Positions 33,602 through 42,360 of a DNA stretch of 64,000 bases are shown piece after piece (the first letter of the stretch is position 1; each line of letters starts with the position of its first letter). The position numbers and the translations under genes are program-made. Below the pieces are notes generated by a model. The model was given only the letters and a program-made list of their open reading frames with translations. It made no database searches and was not told the origin of the DNA. This DNA comes from SABI01 sp028532915 (lineage in GTDB: Bacteria > Spirochaetota > Spirochaetia > Sphaerochaetales > Sphaerochaetaceae), in NCBI GenBank assembly GCA_963677225.1, contig OY781923.1, positions 248,001 to 312,000 of the forward strand, read 5' to 3'.

Positions 33602-35464
33602 ATGGAGCAAAAGAAATTCAAAACCGAAGTGTCTGAACTGCTGCACTTAATCATCCACTCTCTTTATTCACACAAAGAGATATTTTTAAGAGAACTGATA
33701 AGTAATGCCTCAGATGCCCTTGATAAACTCAAATATCAGACCCTTACAAACCCTGAATTCAAAGATCTCTCTTTCGATCCCCACATCGATATCTCCTTTG
33801 ATGGTGAAGGTAAGAAGAAGACCCTCACAATCAAAGATAACGGTATCGGAATGAGCCACGATGATCTGGCAAATGATCTGGGAACGATCGCACGGTCGGG
33901 AACCAAAAACTTCCTCAAGAACCTCTCAGATGAGCAGAAGAAGGATTCGAACCTCATCGGTCAATTCGGTGTGGGATTCTACAGTACCTTCATGGTCGCT
34001 TCGAAAGTCGAGGTCATAAGTAAGAAAGCCGGTTCTGACGAGGCCTGGAAATGGTCTTCTACCGGAAAAGGTGTTTTCAATCTTGAAAAAGTGGAGGCCG
34101 AGGAGCAGGGGACAACGATCATCGCCCATCTGAATGAAGAGGGTGATGAGTATGCGAACAGATGGACACTCGACAGACTGATCAAGCGTTATTCGGACCA
34201 TATCGCATACCCGATTTATCTTTCCTATGATCAGGATACCTATGACGATAAAGGGAAGAAGACCGGTTCCGAGCATAAGCGTGAGCAGGTGAACAGTGCC
34301 GCTGCACTGTGGAGAAGAAACAAGAGCGAACTTACCGCAGAGGATTACAATGAGTTCTACAAGAATACATCGTATGACAGTGAGGATCCTCTCTTCTATA
34401 TCCATACACAGGCTGAAGGAGTCAACAACTATACCACTTTGTTCTATATTCCTTCGAAAGCTCCGTTCGATCTCTATAATGCCGATTACAAAAGCGGTGT
34501 CAAATTGTATGTGAAGAGAGTGTATATCACAGACGATGAAAAGGAACTTCTGCCGACCTATCTCCGGTTCGTCCGCGGGGTCATCGACAGCGAAGACCTT
34601 CCTCTCAATGTCAGCAGAGAAATCCTGCAGCAGAACAGGGTCATGAGCAACATCAGAAACGCTTCTGTGAAAAAGATTCTCAGTGAACTGAAGAAACTCT
34701 CCGAACAGAATCCCGAACTCTATGCAAAATTTGCCGAGCAGTTCAACAGACCTCTGAAAGAAGGGTTGTACAGTGACTTTGCAAACAAAGACACCCTTCT
34801 GTCTCTGGTAAGGTTCAAAAGCTCCGAGGTCGAAGGGCTGACCAGTCTGGCAGCATATAAGGAGAGAATGAAAGAAGATCAGAAGAACATCTACTATCTT
34901 GCCGGAGGAAACGAGGCAACGATCAGAAGATCTCCTTTACTTGAAGGATATAAGAAGAAGGGGATCGAAGTCCTTCTCATGGTCGATGATATCGACGATA
35001 TCGTAGTTCCTTCGATCGGAACATACGAAGAACTTCCTCTGAAGGCTATCAACAAGTCCGGAGCTGTCGAAGATCTCGATGAGAAGGATGAGAAAGAAAA
35101 TAATGAAGATGGCGAAAGTGTCGTGAAGAAGATGAAAGACGCTCTGAAAGACAGAGTCAAGGACGTTGTGATCTCCTCGAGACTTGTCGATGCTCCCGCT
35201 GTTGTCGTCGTCGATGACAATGATATGTCCGTTCAGATGCAGCAGATTCTCAAACAGATGGGACAAAACGATCTTCCTGAAAGCACTCCGATTCTCGAGA
35301 TCAACCTTACACACCCTATGGTTAAGAAGATAAAAGATTCCGAGGACCCTTCCTATATCGAGAATATGAGTCAGATCCTGCTGGACAGTGCTCTTATTAA
35401 CGAAGGTGTCAATCTGAAAGATCCGGCAGATTTCGTATCACGACTGCAGAATCTGTTATCATAG
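33602..35464 (+). CDS. htpG: HSP90 chaperone HtpG
   Basis: A 620-residue HtpG, full length. The GHKL ATPase domain shows LRELISNASDALDKL (catalytic Glu), IKDNGIGM, GQFGVGFYSTFMV and the GTTIIAHL strand. The middle domain has LPLNVSREILQQNRV with the ATP-contacting Arg; the C-terminal dimerisation domain ends near LQNLLS. The Asp/Glu-rich segment around residue 490 is typical. ATG 33602 follows TTGGAGGAACT; an ATG at 33584 lacks this. Promoter TTGTCG-17-TATGTT lies around 33535-33565. A terminator follows. Confidence 0.97.
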   Translation: MEQKKFKTEVSELLHLIIHSLYSHKEIFLRELISNASDALDKLKYQTLTNPEFKDLSFDPHIDISFDGEGKKKTLTIKDNGIGMSHDDLANDLGTIARSGTKNFLKNLSDEQKKDSNLIGQFGVGFYSTFMVASKVEVISKKAGSDEAWKWSSTGKGVFNLEKVEAEEQGTTIIAHLNEEGDEYANRWTLDRLIKRYSDHIAYPIYLSYDQDTYDDKGKKTGSEHKREQVNSAAALWRRNKSELTAEDYNEFYKNTSYDSEDPLFYIHTQAEGVNNYTTLFYIPSKAPFDLYNADYKSGVKLYVKRVYITDDEKELLPTYLRFVRGVIDSEDLPLNVSREILQQNRVMSNIRNASVKKILSELKKLSEQNPELYAKFAEQFNRPLKEGLYSDFANKDTLLSLVRFKSSEVEGLTSLAAYKERMKEDQKNIYYLAGGNEATIRRSPLLEGYKKKGIEVLLMVDDIDDIVVPSIGTYEELPLKAINKSGAVEDLDEKDEKENNEDGESVVKKMKDALKDRVKDVVISSRLVDAPAVVVVDDNDMSVQMQQILKQMGQNDLPESTPILEINLTHPMVKKIKDSEDPSYIENMSQILLDSALINEGVNLKDPADFVSRLQNLLS

Positions 35465-35490
35465 CAGATCATGTAACGAATAAATTAATA

Positions 35491-35523
35491 GAGATGGGTC
35501 TGACGGCTCATCTCTTCTTCTTT
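35491..35523 (+). terminator. Intrinsic terminator after htpG
   Basis: GAGATGGG (from 35491) pairs with the CATCTC arm at 35509-35514 around TCTGACGG, followed by the T-rich TTCTTCTTTT. Confidence 0.75.
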
Positions 35524-35594
35524 TCCTTGCCTGTGCCTGTTAAAACCGGTATGATTTACATAATTGAAATGATATAAAATTCAGGGGGTGTCAG

Positions 35595-36428
35595 GTGGAA
35601 AATCAGGTTCAGCTTCGTTCGATATGGGATTCTGTCGTTCTGTGGTTCAATGAACAGGCGGTCGATGTCGCATGGAACATTATCGGTATCATTCTGATCT
35701 TCATCATAGGGCAGATTCTGATATCGTGGTTCAAGCGGGTTCTCAAAAGACTGTTTGCGAGGACAAAGAAGATCAATGATCTGATGGAGAGACTTCTCAG
35801 CAGAACCCTTGTCGGTTTTGCCCAGCTGATTCTCATCATGATCATCTTAGGCCGGCTGAATGTCGATCTTGCTCCTGTGATCGCGGGATTGGGAGTGACC
35901 GGGTTCATTCTAGGATTCGCCTTCCAGGAGACGATAGGGAATCTTCTCGCCGGTGTGATGATCGCGATCAACTCCCCGTTCCGGGTCGGTGATTATGTCG
36001 AGATAGGATCGATCAGCGGCAGCGTGAAGGATATGGATATGATGAGTGTGACTCTGGCGACTCCCGATAATAAAAGAGTCGTGATGGCTAATAAACTTAT
36101 CTGGGGTCATGCCATAGTCAATTACACATACACAGACAACCGTCGTGTGGAGATGGGCGTGTCGATAGCGTATGACAGTGATGTCGATAAGGCCAAGGAG
36201 CTGATCGCTTCGATTCTCGCCGGTTATCCCGAGATACTTGCAGACCCGAAACCTGTTATCGAAGTAGGGAAGCTTGGAGACTCTTCTGTCGATATCGTAG
36301 TAAGACCATGGTCGAAGCCTGCCGACTACTGGACTATCTTCTTCAGATTCCAGCAGGATGTTCTGGAAAAATTCAGAGAAGCGAAGATCGAGATTCCTTT
36401 CCCTCAGCTGGATGTTCATTCCTCCTGA
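35595..36428 (+). CDS. Small-conductance mechanosensitive channel (MscS family)
   Basis: A 277-residue MscS-type channel that opens under membrane tension to release solutes. Two or three N-terminal membrane segments (NIIGIILIFIIGQILISWF, FAQLILIMIILGRL) precede the pore helix VIAGLGVTGFILGFAFQETIGNLLAGVMIAI with its Gly/Ala packing. The conserved NSPFRVGDYVEI and the beta domain follow; the C-terminal domain ends in IPFPQLDVHS, the MscS end motif (PFPQ). GTG 35595 has a GGGGGTG region before it. Its end overlaps rlmE on the other strand by 13 bp. Confidence 0.93.
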   Translation: MENQVQLRSIWDSVVLWFNEQAVDVAWNIIGIILIFIIGQILISWFKRVLKRLFARTKKINDLMERLLSRTLVGFAQLILIMIILGRLNVDLAPVIAGLGVTGFILGFAFQETIGNLLAGVMIAINSPFRVGDYVEIGSISGSVKDMDMMSVTLATPDNKRVVMANKLIWGHAIVNYTYTDNRRVEMGVSIAYDSDVDKAKELIASILAGYPEILADPKPVIEVGKLGDSSVDIVVRPWSKPADYWTIFFRFQQDVLEKFREAKIEIPFPQLDVHSS

Positions 36429-37057
36429 CGGGGTGTTATCTGGTCTATTTCCCTGTTCTCTTTAAGATCCAGACCGATGAGGAAGAGTTCGAAGGAGTCT
36501 GAACGGCTTGCTTTCGGTTTGAACCCCTTAGCTTTGGTGAAGACCTTTCTCATCTGCTGGAGCAGACGGGCCTCTCCGCCCCCCTGAAAGATCTTGATGA
36601 CAAGATTGCCGTGAACTTTCAGCTGTTCGAGAGCAAGATAGAAAACACTTTCACTCAGGTATTCGCTGCGTGATGTGTCTACAGAGCGGTTTCCCGTAGT
36701 CATGGGAGCCGCATCACTTATGATCACATCATAAGGACCCTCTTCGGTGAGCTGACTGCGGATTTCGGGACTGAAGGCATCGCCGGTGATGCTTTTCACA
36801 TTGAACGGGACAGGGTTGAGATTGAGCGGGTTAAGATCGACTGCGATGATACTTCCGCTATCTTTGAGGATCTTCTTCTGAACGTATAAAGTCCACGAGC
36901 CCGGTGCTGCACCGACATCGAGAACCTTGTCCCCTTTTCTGATGAGCTTATGCTGCATCTGCATCTCTTCCAGTTTATAGACGCTGCGGGCCGGATATCC
37001 TTCTTTGCGTGCTTTCAACGTATAGAAATCTGCCTTATCTCTTCTGCTCTTTGCCAT
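36416..37057 (-). CDS. rlmE: 23S rRNA 2'-O-ribose methyltransferase RlmE (FtsJ)
   Basis: A 213-residue RlmE, which methylates the ribose of U2552 in the 23S A loop. It has the SAM motif VLDVGAAPGSWTLYVQ (about 43-58), a KADFYTLKARKEGYPARSVYKLEE start with the first catalytic Lys, the Asp of IISDAAPMTTG, Lys of VIKIFQGGGE and the final Glu in SFELFLIG, so the K-D-K-E set is complete. There is no Shine-Dalgarno; TAGAAT (37069-37064) ends 6 nt before the ATG and TTATCA lies 18 bp further up, suggesting a leaderless message. Confidence 0.95.
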   Translation of the reverse strand: MAKSRRDKADFYTLKARKEGYPARSVYKLEEMQMQHKLIRKGDKVLDVGAAPGSWTLYVQKKILKDSGSIIAVDLNPLNLNPVPFNVKSITGDAFSPEIRSQLTEEGPYDVIISDAAPMTTGNRSVDTSRSEYLSESVFYLALEQLKVHGNLVIKIFQGGGEARLLQQMRKVFTKAKGFKPKASRSDSFELFLIGLDLKENREIDQITPRQEE

Positions 37058-37118
37058 ACAGCGATTCTACCATGAATCGAGTTCAGGTGATAAGGGGCGT
37101 ATGCTGTTACTTTCGGGT

Positions 37119-37221
37119 AAAAAAAGGGGAGGCCAGCAGGTTTGTTTGGGTGGGGAGAGAATCTCTGCTGGCCCCCTGGAAATCACACTAAAGGAGGTAT
37201 GAAAAAAACTGTTGCTCTGTA
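37119..37221 (-). ncRNA. Candidate sigma-54-dependent small RNA with anti-Shine-Dalgarno segment
   Basis: A sigma-54 promoter at 37231-37251 points left into a stretch with no gene. About 12 nt after its GC box, transcription would begin near 37221 and end at an intrinsic terminator: GGGGGCCAGCAG pairs with CTGCTGGCCTCC (12 bp with one G-U), followed by seven T (37125-37119). The RNA would be about 103 nt. The 5' half is unstructured by eye and includes TTCATACCTCCTTTAG, complementary to AAAGGAGG; the 25-nt terminator loop is also C-rich (TCTCTCCCCACCC). The only frame is 13 codons without a binding site. The seed suggests pairing with ribosome binding sites; this is inference. Confidence 0.65.
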
Positions 37222-37230
37222 CATATCTAT

Positions 37231-37251
37231 ATGCAATGAGTGTGCCAACTT
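37231..37251 (-). promoter_or_regulatory. Sigma-54 promoter of the candidate small RNA
   Basis: Minus strand: AAGTTGGCACACTCATTGCAT, that is TTGGCAC-N5-TTGC with GG and GC ten bases apart, the full -24/-12 consensus. It shares AGTTGGCACACT with the promoters of both pspA genes at 57 and 59 kb. Confidence 0.85.
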
Positions 37252-37403
37252 CTAACATTTTTATGAAAAGGTGGGGAAAAGTTCTTATTATCAGCAAATA
37301 CAAGGAGATAAACAAACAGTCCGATCATGAGATGTCATTTGACTTGTCGGAAATACGTGTGAAAAATCTGCACAGCAGCCGATATTGTGCAAGGTTTGCA
37401 CAA

Positions 37404-37432
37404 TTGACGAACAGATGGGCAATTGCTATGTT
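37404..37432 (+). promoter_or_regulatory. Promoter of the rhomboid gene
   Basis: TTGACG (37404-37409), 17-bp spacer, TATGTT (37427-37432); the ATG at 37440 begins seven bases later, the leaderless pattern. The inverted repeat TTGTGCAAGG/TTTGCACAA just upstream (37385-37403) may be a regulator site. Confidence 0.6.
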
Positions 37433-37439
37433 TTCTTTT

Positions 37440-38069
37440 ATGAACAACTCATTTCTGAACAAAAAATTTCCATATTCATATACAAATGTCACCGTCAAAC
37501 TCATCATAGCCAATGTTGCAGTCTTTATTCTTACCATGGTCTCACGACAGCTTTATGTGGCTCTTGCCATGGTTCCCGGTTATATCGTCTACAATCACTG
37601 GTACTGGCAGTTTATGACCTATATGTTTGTCCATGGAGGGATCTCCCACCTGTTCTTCAATATGTTCGGTCTCTATATTTTCGGAACTCCTGTCGAACGG
37701 CAGCTGGGAAGCAGAGAGTTTCTGCTCTACTACCTTCTCACAGGGACTCTTTCAGGAATCTTTTCCTTCTTTGCCTATCTGATAGGAGGGGTGAATGTCG
37801 TTCTGGTAGGAGCGAGCGGAGCGATTTTCTCTGTGATGTTCGCATTTGCCGTATTCTACCCTAATGCGCGGATCTTCATCTTCGGAATCCTTCCGGTCAG
37901 AGCTCCCGTTCTGGTGATCCTCTATGCCGCGATAGAACTGTTCAACCAGGTTTTTAATGTTGCCGGCGGGGTGGCTCATCTGACTCACCTTGCAGGATTC
38001 CTTTTTGCCTATCTGTATATGCTCATCAGGTTGAAGATCAATGCCTTCGATCATTTCAGAAGACTTTAA
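37440..38069 (+). CDS. Rhomboid-family intramembrane serine protease
   Basis: A 209-residue membrane protein of six segments. Loop L1/TM2 region has WYWQFMTYMFVHGGISHLFFNMFGLYIFG with the conserved HxxxxHxxxN, the catalytic serine lies in GASGAIFSVMFAFAVF and the catalytic histidine in HLTHLAGFLFAYLY; so the Ser-His dyad is present. Rhomboids cleave other membrane proteins within the bilayer. The frame is open back to 37212, but those residues would lie across promoter sequence and do not look like a rhomboid; ATG 37440 (or 37428) is preferred. It ends in a 4-bp overlap with the convergent adenosine deaminase gene. Confidence 0.85.
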   Translation: MNNSFLNKKFPYSYTNVTVKLIIANVAVFILTMVSRQLYVALAMVPGYIVYNHWYWQFMTYMFVHGGISHLFFNMFGLYIFGTPVERQLGSREFLLYYLLTGTLSGIFSFFAYLIGGVNVVLVGASGAIFSVMFAFAVFYPNARIFIFGILPVRAPVLVILYAAIELFNQVFNVAGGVAHLTHLAGFLFAYLYMLIRLKINAFDHFRRL

Positions 38070-39151
38070 ACGTACTGGGGATATTCTGTCCGCAGTTGAG
38101 CATACTTCTTTTTGATGATGCTATAGATGATTTTGATTCTCTCATCATGGTGGATGAAGGCAGATTTCATCGCATTGACGGTGATCTTCTCAAGATCTTT
38201 CAGATCGAGTGAGTAGGTAAGCGATGCGATGCTCATCTCTTTGGTCAGTGTCGTGTTGCTCATGAGTCTGTTGTCGGTCGATAAGAATACCCGGTAGTTG
38301 TTCTTGAAGAAGATATTGAAAGGGTGTGATTCGAAATCAGATGCGGCCCCTGTCCCTACATTCGAAGAAAGACACATTTCAATCGGAATGCGCTTATCCT
38401 GAATGAAATGAGCAAGAGATCCCATTTTCTCGATATGAGTCCCGTCGAGATCCATATCGTCAATAAGCCGGGTCCCGTGACCGATTCTGTGAGCTCCGCA
38501 TACCTGTATCGCCTGCCATATCGATTCCAGACCGAATCCTTCCCCTGCATGAATCGTGATGTTTCCGTTCTGGTTACGGATATACTGGAACGCCTCCAGG
38601 TGGATCTTCGGAGGATTACCCATCTCATCACCTGCAAGATCGAGTGCCACCACACCTCTCGATCGGTAGGCTATTGCAAGTTTTGCCACTGAAAGAGAGA
38701 TGGACGGGTCCTGATTGCGCAATGCGCAGAGGATGAGGCCGTAGTGTATCCCGGTCTTTCTTTTTCCTTCATCCATCCCCTCCAGAACTGCTTCGACGAC
38801 CTGCTGCATGGACATCCCTTTTTCAGTGTGGAGGATCGGAGCGAAACGGATCTCGGCATACACCACATTGTCCTTTGCGAGATCTTCAAGAGTCTCGAAT
38901 GCGGCCCTTCGGAGAGCTTCGGGTGTCTGAAGAACCGAGACGGTCACTCCGAATGTCTCAAGGTAGAGAGGGAGACTTTTTCTCTCGCATCCGCGCTGGA
39001 ACCACATCTGAAGTTCTTCGGGATCTTGAGACGGCAGTTGTATATCATGCTGCTGAGCTAACTCGATTATGGTGGAAGGTCTCATCGAACCGTCCAGATG
39101 ATCGTGCAATTCAACTTTAGGAACCTGTTTAATTATTTCTATCGGTATCAT
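38066..39151 (-). CDS. add: Adenosine deaminase
   Basis: A 361-residue enzyme of the adenosine deaminase family, which converts adenosine and deoxyadenosine to inosine forms. Zinc and catalytic motifs: VELHDHLDGSMRP (His-x-His), ITIHAGEGFG (His, and Glu as proton donor), HRIGHGTRL and FLSTDNRLMSNTTL (zinc Asp). All metal ligands are present. It would feed inosine to the PNP at 21 kb, though the gene stands alone here. No Shine-Dalgarno: TACTAT (39163-39158) lies 6 nt before the ATG, with TTGCCC 18 bp further, so the mRNA is probably leaderless. Confidence 0.93.
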   Translation of the reverse strand: MIPIEIIKQVPKVELHDHLDGSMRPSTIIELAQQHDIQLPSQDPEELQMWFQRGCERKSLPLYLETFGVTVSVLQTPEALRRAAFETLEDLAKDNVVYAEIRFAPILHTEKGMSMQQVVEAVLEGMDEGKRKTGIHYGLILCALRNQDPSISLSVAKLAIAYRSRGVVALDLAGDEMGNPPKIHLEAFQYIRNQNGNITIHAGEGFGLESIWQAIQVCGAHRIGHGTRLIDDMDLDGTHIEKMGSLAHFIQDKRIPIEMCLSSNVGTGAASDFESHPFNIFFKNNYRVFLSTDNRLMSNTTLTKEMSIASLTYSLDLKDLEKITVNAMKSAFIHHDERIKIIYSIIKKKYAQLRTEYPQYV

Positions 39152-39279
39152 GGTAATATAGTACTATGATATGAACGCCCGGGGCAACTAATTTGCAGAA
39201 GGCTGGATTCAAGGTCTTTACTGATTATCTGTTTTTGTGCTCTTATTATTCATAGAACTATTATTTGAGGAGGAATCGG

Positions 39280-39789
39280 ATGGATAAGAAAGCTCTACAG
39301 GAAAAGCTGTTCACAGCATGCGATAGTGCCAAAGAGGGAAAAACTATCATTTCTTTGGTTGAGCAGGGTGCTGATGTACACGAAGTTGACTCTTTCGGAC
39401 TGACTCCGCTGATGAGAGCAGCTCTGTTTAACTCGAGTGCTCAGGTGATCAAGGCGTTGATCGAGTGCGGCTCGGATGTCGGACGCAGAGAACCTCAGTA
39501 TAAATCGACAGCTTTACAGCTGGCATCCAACCATAACCCTCATCCCCAGATAATCGAGGCTCTTGTCGAGGCCGGTTCTGATATCTACGATGTCAATTAT
39601 CTTGGAGAGACCGCATTGATCATGGCGGTGAACAGCCAGAACGCAACAAAGGTGATCTCGGCTCTCATCAGAAGCGGCAGCGATGTCAACGCAAAAGATT
39701 ATCAGGACAGAACCGCCCTGTATTATGCGAAAAGTGCAAAAAGAAATTATGTAGTGAAGATTCTCAAGGCGGCAGGAGCTGTCGAGTGA
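39280..39789 (+). CDS. Ankyrin-repeat protein
   Basis: A 169-residue protein made of four or five ankyrin repeats: DSFGLTPLMRAALFNSSAQV, YKSTALQLASNHNPHPQI, YLGETALIMAVNSQNATKV, DYQDRTALYYAKSAKRNYV, each ending in an ALIxxGSDV or LVEAGSDI turn. There is no signal peptide, so it is cytoplasmic and probably binds another protein; the partner cannot be inferred. ATG 39280 follows GAGGAGG; an ATG at 39265 lies before that site. A hairpin at 39814-39845 (GGCCTCAC/GTGAGGCC, 16-nt loop) lies between it and the convergent proS and may stop both. Confidence 0.88.
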   Translation: MDKKALQEKLFTACDSAKEGKTIISLVEQGADVHEVDSFGLTPLMRAALFNSSAQVIKALIECGSDVGRREPQYKSTALQLASNHNPHPQIIEALVEAGSDIYDVNYLGETALIMAVNSQNATKVISALIRSGSDVNAKDYQDRTALYYAKSAKRNYVVKILKAAGAVE

Positions 39790-39855
39790 CCGTAAAAGAT
39801 TAAAAGATAGTGCGGCCTCACGACAGAGCGTTCTGGTGTGAGGCCCGTTTCATAT

Positions 39856-41592
39856 TCAGGCTGTGAATCCTTTTTTCATTTCAGTGACAATATCTCTGAT
39901 ATGTTCAACGATCCCTTCCAGAGGAAGTGAATGGGTCGTTTCAAGGTCGTTGCGGTACTTGAGTTCGACCTTTCCTTCCTTGAGCCCTCTGTTGCCCAGT
40001 GTCAGTCTGAGGGGGATCCCGATCAGATCCGCATCGGCGAACTTGACTCCGGCACTCTCTTTTCTGTCATCGTAGAGGACTTCTATTTTCGCATCTGTGA
40101 ACTGCCTGTACAGGCTGTCCGCCATCTCTTTGTCTTTGATCAGCGATACGAGGTGAAGGTCGAACGGACTTGTAGTGATAGGGAGCTTCAAACCCTTATC
40201 GTCATGATGTTCCTCCGCAAGACATGCCAGCAGCCGGCCTACTCCGATACCGTACGATCCCATCACAACAGGTCTTCTCACTCCCATTTCATCCTGGTAG
40301 GTGCAGCCCATCGCCTCGGAATAGCGGATACCGAGCTGGAAGATATTTCCGACCTCTACCCCTTTGCTCACCTTCAGCGGGCTGGAGCAGACAGGACAGG
40401 CATACCCTTCGGCAGCGGATGCGATATCGGCAACGATCCCGTCGTAATCGCGGGAGAAGTTCGTATTCAGGTAGTGGTATCCTTCTATGTTCGCCCCCGC
40501 TACCAGATTTCCGCTTTTCGCGACCGAATCGTCGACGACAACGATGACCGAAGGATCTGCCCCGATGGGAGAACCGAATCCCGGTTCCATCTTCATCTCT
40601 CTGATCTCATCTACGTGGGCGACTCTCAAAGCATTCGCCTTCGCTGCATGCTGCAGCTTGTTCTCTTCAATATCCATATCACCGCGTACGACACCGATGA
40701 TCATCTGCTGCTTCTCTTCTCCGGTTGATTCATCAACAAAAGTTCCCATCATGAACAGAGCCTTCGCGGTTTTGCGGTTGGGGATGTCCAAAAATTCGGC
40801 CAGATCTTCAATTGTCTTGCAATCGGGTGTATAGACCTTTTCCATCTCCAGCGGCTGTTCTTCGAAATACTCTTTTTTGAAGGACGCTATCTGGCGGTTC
40901 GCAGTATAATCGCAGGATGAGCAGGTGATGATGGTATCCTCTCCTACAGGAGAGAGGTACATATACTCATGGGCAACCTTTCCTCCCATCATTCCCGAAT
41001 CGCTTCCGACGGCAATTGTGGGCAGTCCGCAGCGGTTGAAGATGTTGAAATACGCATGGTAATGATTATTGTACTGTTTCTCCAATCCCTCCTGGTCCTT
41101 ATCGAAGCTGTAGGAGTCTTTCATTGTGAATTCTCTGACCCTGATCAGTCCGGCACGCGGTCTGGGATCATCTCTCCACTTCGTCTGTATCTGATAAACA
41201 AGCTGAGGAAGCTGTTTGTATGAATCGATCTCTCCTCTGGCAACGTCGGTGACACACTCTTCATGAGTCATCGCAAGGACCATATCCCGTCCGCCGCGGT
41301 CTTTGAACCGGCTCATCTCCTTGTCGATCGAATAGAACCGACCCGTCTCCTTCCAGATATCGGCAGGGTTCACCACAGGCATCAGCAGTTCCTGTCCTCC
41401 GATTTCATTTATTTCCGAACGGATGATGTTCTCTATCTTGCGGACAGACCGCAGACCTAACGGCAGCAGAGTAAATACTCCGGCTCCGAGTTGCTGAATG
41501 AACCCGCAGCGAAGAAGATAGGCATAACCGTTGCTGTCGGCCGATGCGGGTGCTTCACGTAGCGTGCGGGAAAATAGCTGGGACATTCTCAT
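39856..41592 (-). CDS. proS: Prolyl-tRNA synthetase
   Basis: A 578-residue bacterial-type ProS, which charges tRNA-Pro. Class II motif 1 GQELLMPVVNPADIWKETGR, motif 2 TKWRDDPRPRAGLIRVREFTMKDSYSF, the INS editing domain (about residues 225-385, with KALFM and GPAG-like GFGSPIGAD) and motif 3 GSYGIGVGRLLACLAEEH; the anticodon-binding domain closes the chain. Length and order are normal, with the editing domain intact. GAGGAGTATCTC precedes the ATG. The neighbour upstream is divergent. Confidence 0.97.
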   Translation of the reverse strand: MRMSQLFSRTLREAPASADSNGYAYLLRCGFIQQLGAGVFTLLPLGLRSVRKIENIIRSEINEIGGQELLMPVVNPADIWKETGRFYSIDKEMSRFKDRGGRDMVLAMTHEECVTDVARGEIDSYKQLPQLVYQIQTKWRDDPRPRAGLIRVREFTMKDSYSFDKDQEGLEKQYNNHYHAYFNIFNRCGLPTIAVGSDSGMMGGKVAHEYMYLSPVGEDTIITCSSCDYTANRQIASFKKEYFEEQPLEMEKVYTPDCKTIEDLAEFLDIPNRKTAKALFMMGTFVDESTGEEKQQMIIGVVRGDMDIEENKLQHAAKANALRVAHVDEIREMKMEPGFGSPIGADPSVIVVVDDSVAKSGNLVAGANIEGYHYLNTNFSRDYDGIVADIASAAEGYACPVCSSPLKVSKGVEVGNIFQLGIRYSEAMGCTYQDEMGVRRPVVMGSYGIGVGRLLACLAEEHHDDKGLKLPITTSPFDLHLVSLIKDKEMADSLYRQFTDAKIEVLYDDRKESAGVKFADADLIGIPLRLTLGNRGLKEGKVELKYRNDLETTHSLPLEGIVEHIRDIVTEMKKGFTA

Positions 41593-41718
41593 GAGATACT
41601 CCTCTTTATGTGTATCAATATCTTACGCATTGTAGCAAAAGTATATCTTTCACTCAACGGTATCTACTTCTCTTTATCGGTGAAAACCGGTAGAGTATGA
41701 AGAGAAAACGGAGGAAAC

Positions 41719-42360
41719 ATGATGGATATTTCACCCTATAGAGAGATCAGAGAAGAGATCGCCCGGATAATGAAAAGACTCTATGATTGCAGGTTGACGA
41801 CAACCAGCGGAGGCAATATCTCATACAGACTCAACGACGAGCTGTTCGCAATCACACCGAGTCAGCTCGATAAAGCGAATCTCACAGGAAATCTGATCGC
41901 GATAGTCGGCTTCGACAAGACTAACCATACTCCATCTCTTCCGCTGAGCATCGAGAGCGAGATGCACAGAAAGATCCTTCTGTCCCGCCCTGATATCAGT
42001 GCGGTGGTTCATGCCCATCCGGTCTATGCCTCGTCCTTCACCGCGATGAGAAAGCAGATAAACACGAAACTTCTCGCCGAAAGCTGGTTCCTTCTGGAAG
42101 AACCTGCATTCGCTCCCTACAGCAGAATGGGAAGCGAAGGTCTTGCCGATGTCGTCGCTTCTTCAGTGAAGTCTTCTGACGTGGTCCTCATGGAGAATCA
42201 TGGAGTGCTCACTGTGGGCAAAAGTCTTCTTGCCGCCTTCGATCTCATAGAAGTTCTCGAAAATAGCGCGAAGATGACTTTCATCACCGAGCTGATGGGT
42301 TCAGCTGCTCCCCTTGATAAAAGGCGGTGCGACGAACTGATGGAAATGAAAAAAGGATGA
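41719..42360 (+). CDS. Class II aldolase/adducin family protein
   Basis: A 213-residue zinc aldolase of the fuculose/ribulose-phosphate type. Motifs: TTSGGNISYRL (substrate phosphate loop), SIESEMHRKILLSRP (catalytic Glu), VVHAHPVYAS (two zinc His) and LMENHGVLTVGKSLLAAF (third zinc His). It would cleave or form a sugar or methylthio-sugar phosphate such as fuculose 1-phosphate; no sugar kinase or isomerase lies near, so the substrate is unknown. GGAGG precedes ATG 41719 closely; a second ATG follows at once. Its stop overlaps the next gene by 4 bp (ATGA). Confidence 0.9.
   Translation: MMDISPYREIREEIARIMKRLYDCRLTTTSGGNISYRLNDELFAITPSQLDKANLTGNLIAIVGFDKTNHTPSLPLSIESEMHRKILLSRPDISAVVHAHPVYASSFTAMRKQINTKLLAESWFLLEEPAFAPYSRMGSEGLADVVASSVKSSDVVLMENHGVLTVGKSLLAAFDLIEVLENSAKMTFITELMGSAAPLDKRRCDELMEMKKG

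Noticed and set aside
37191..37257. AAAGGAGGT directly followed by ATG and 18 codons on the + strand
   Set aside because: The spacing between the binding-site-like sequence and the ATG is about one base, too short for use. The stretch is better explained as the complement of the candidate small RNA.
37212..37439. A longer N-terminus for the rhomboid protein
   Set aside because: These codons cover the sigma-54 site and the rhomboid promoter and encode no rhomboid-like sequence.
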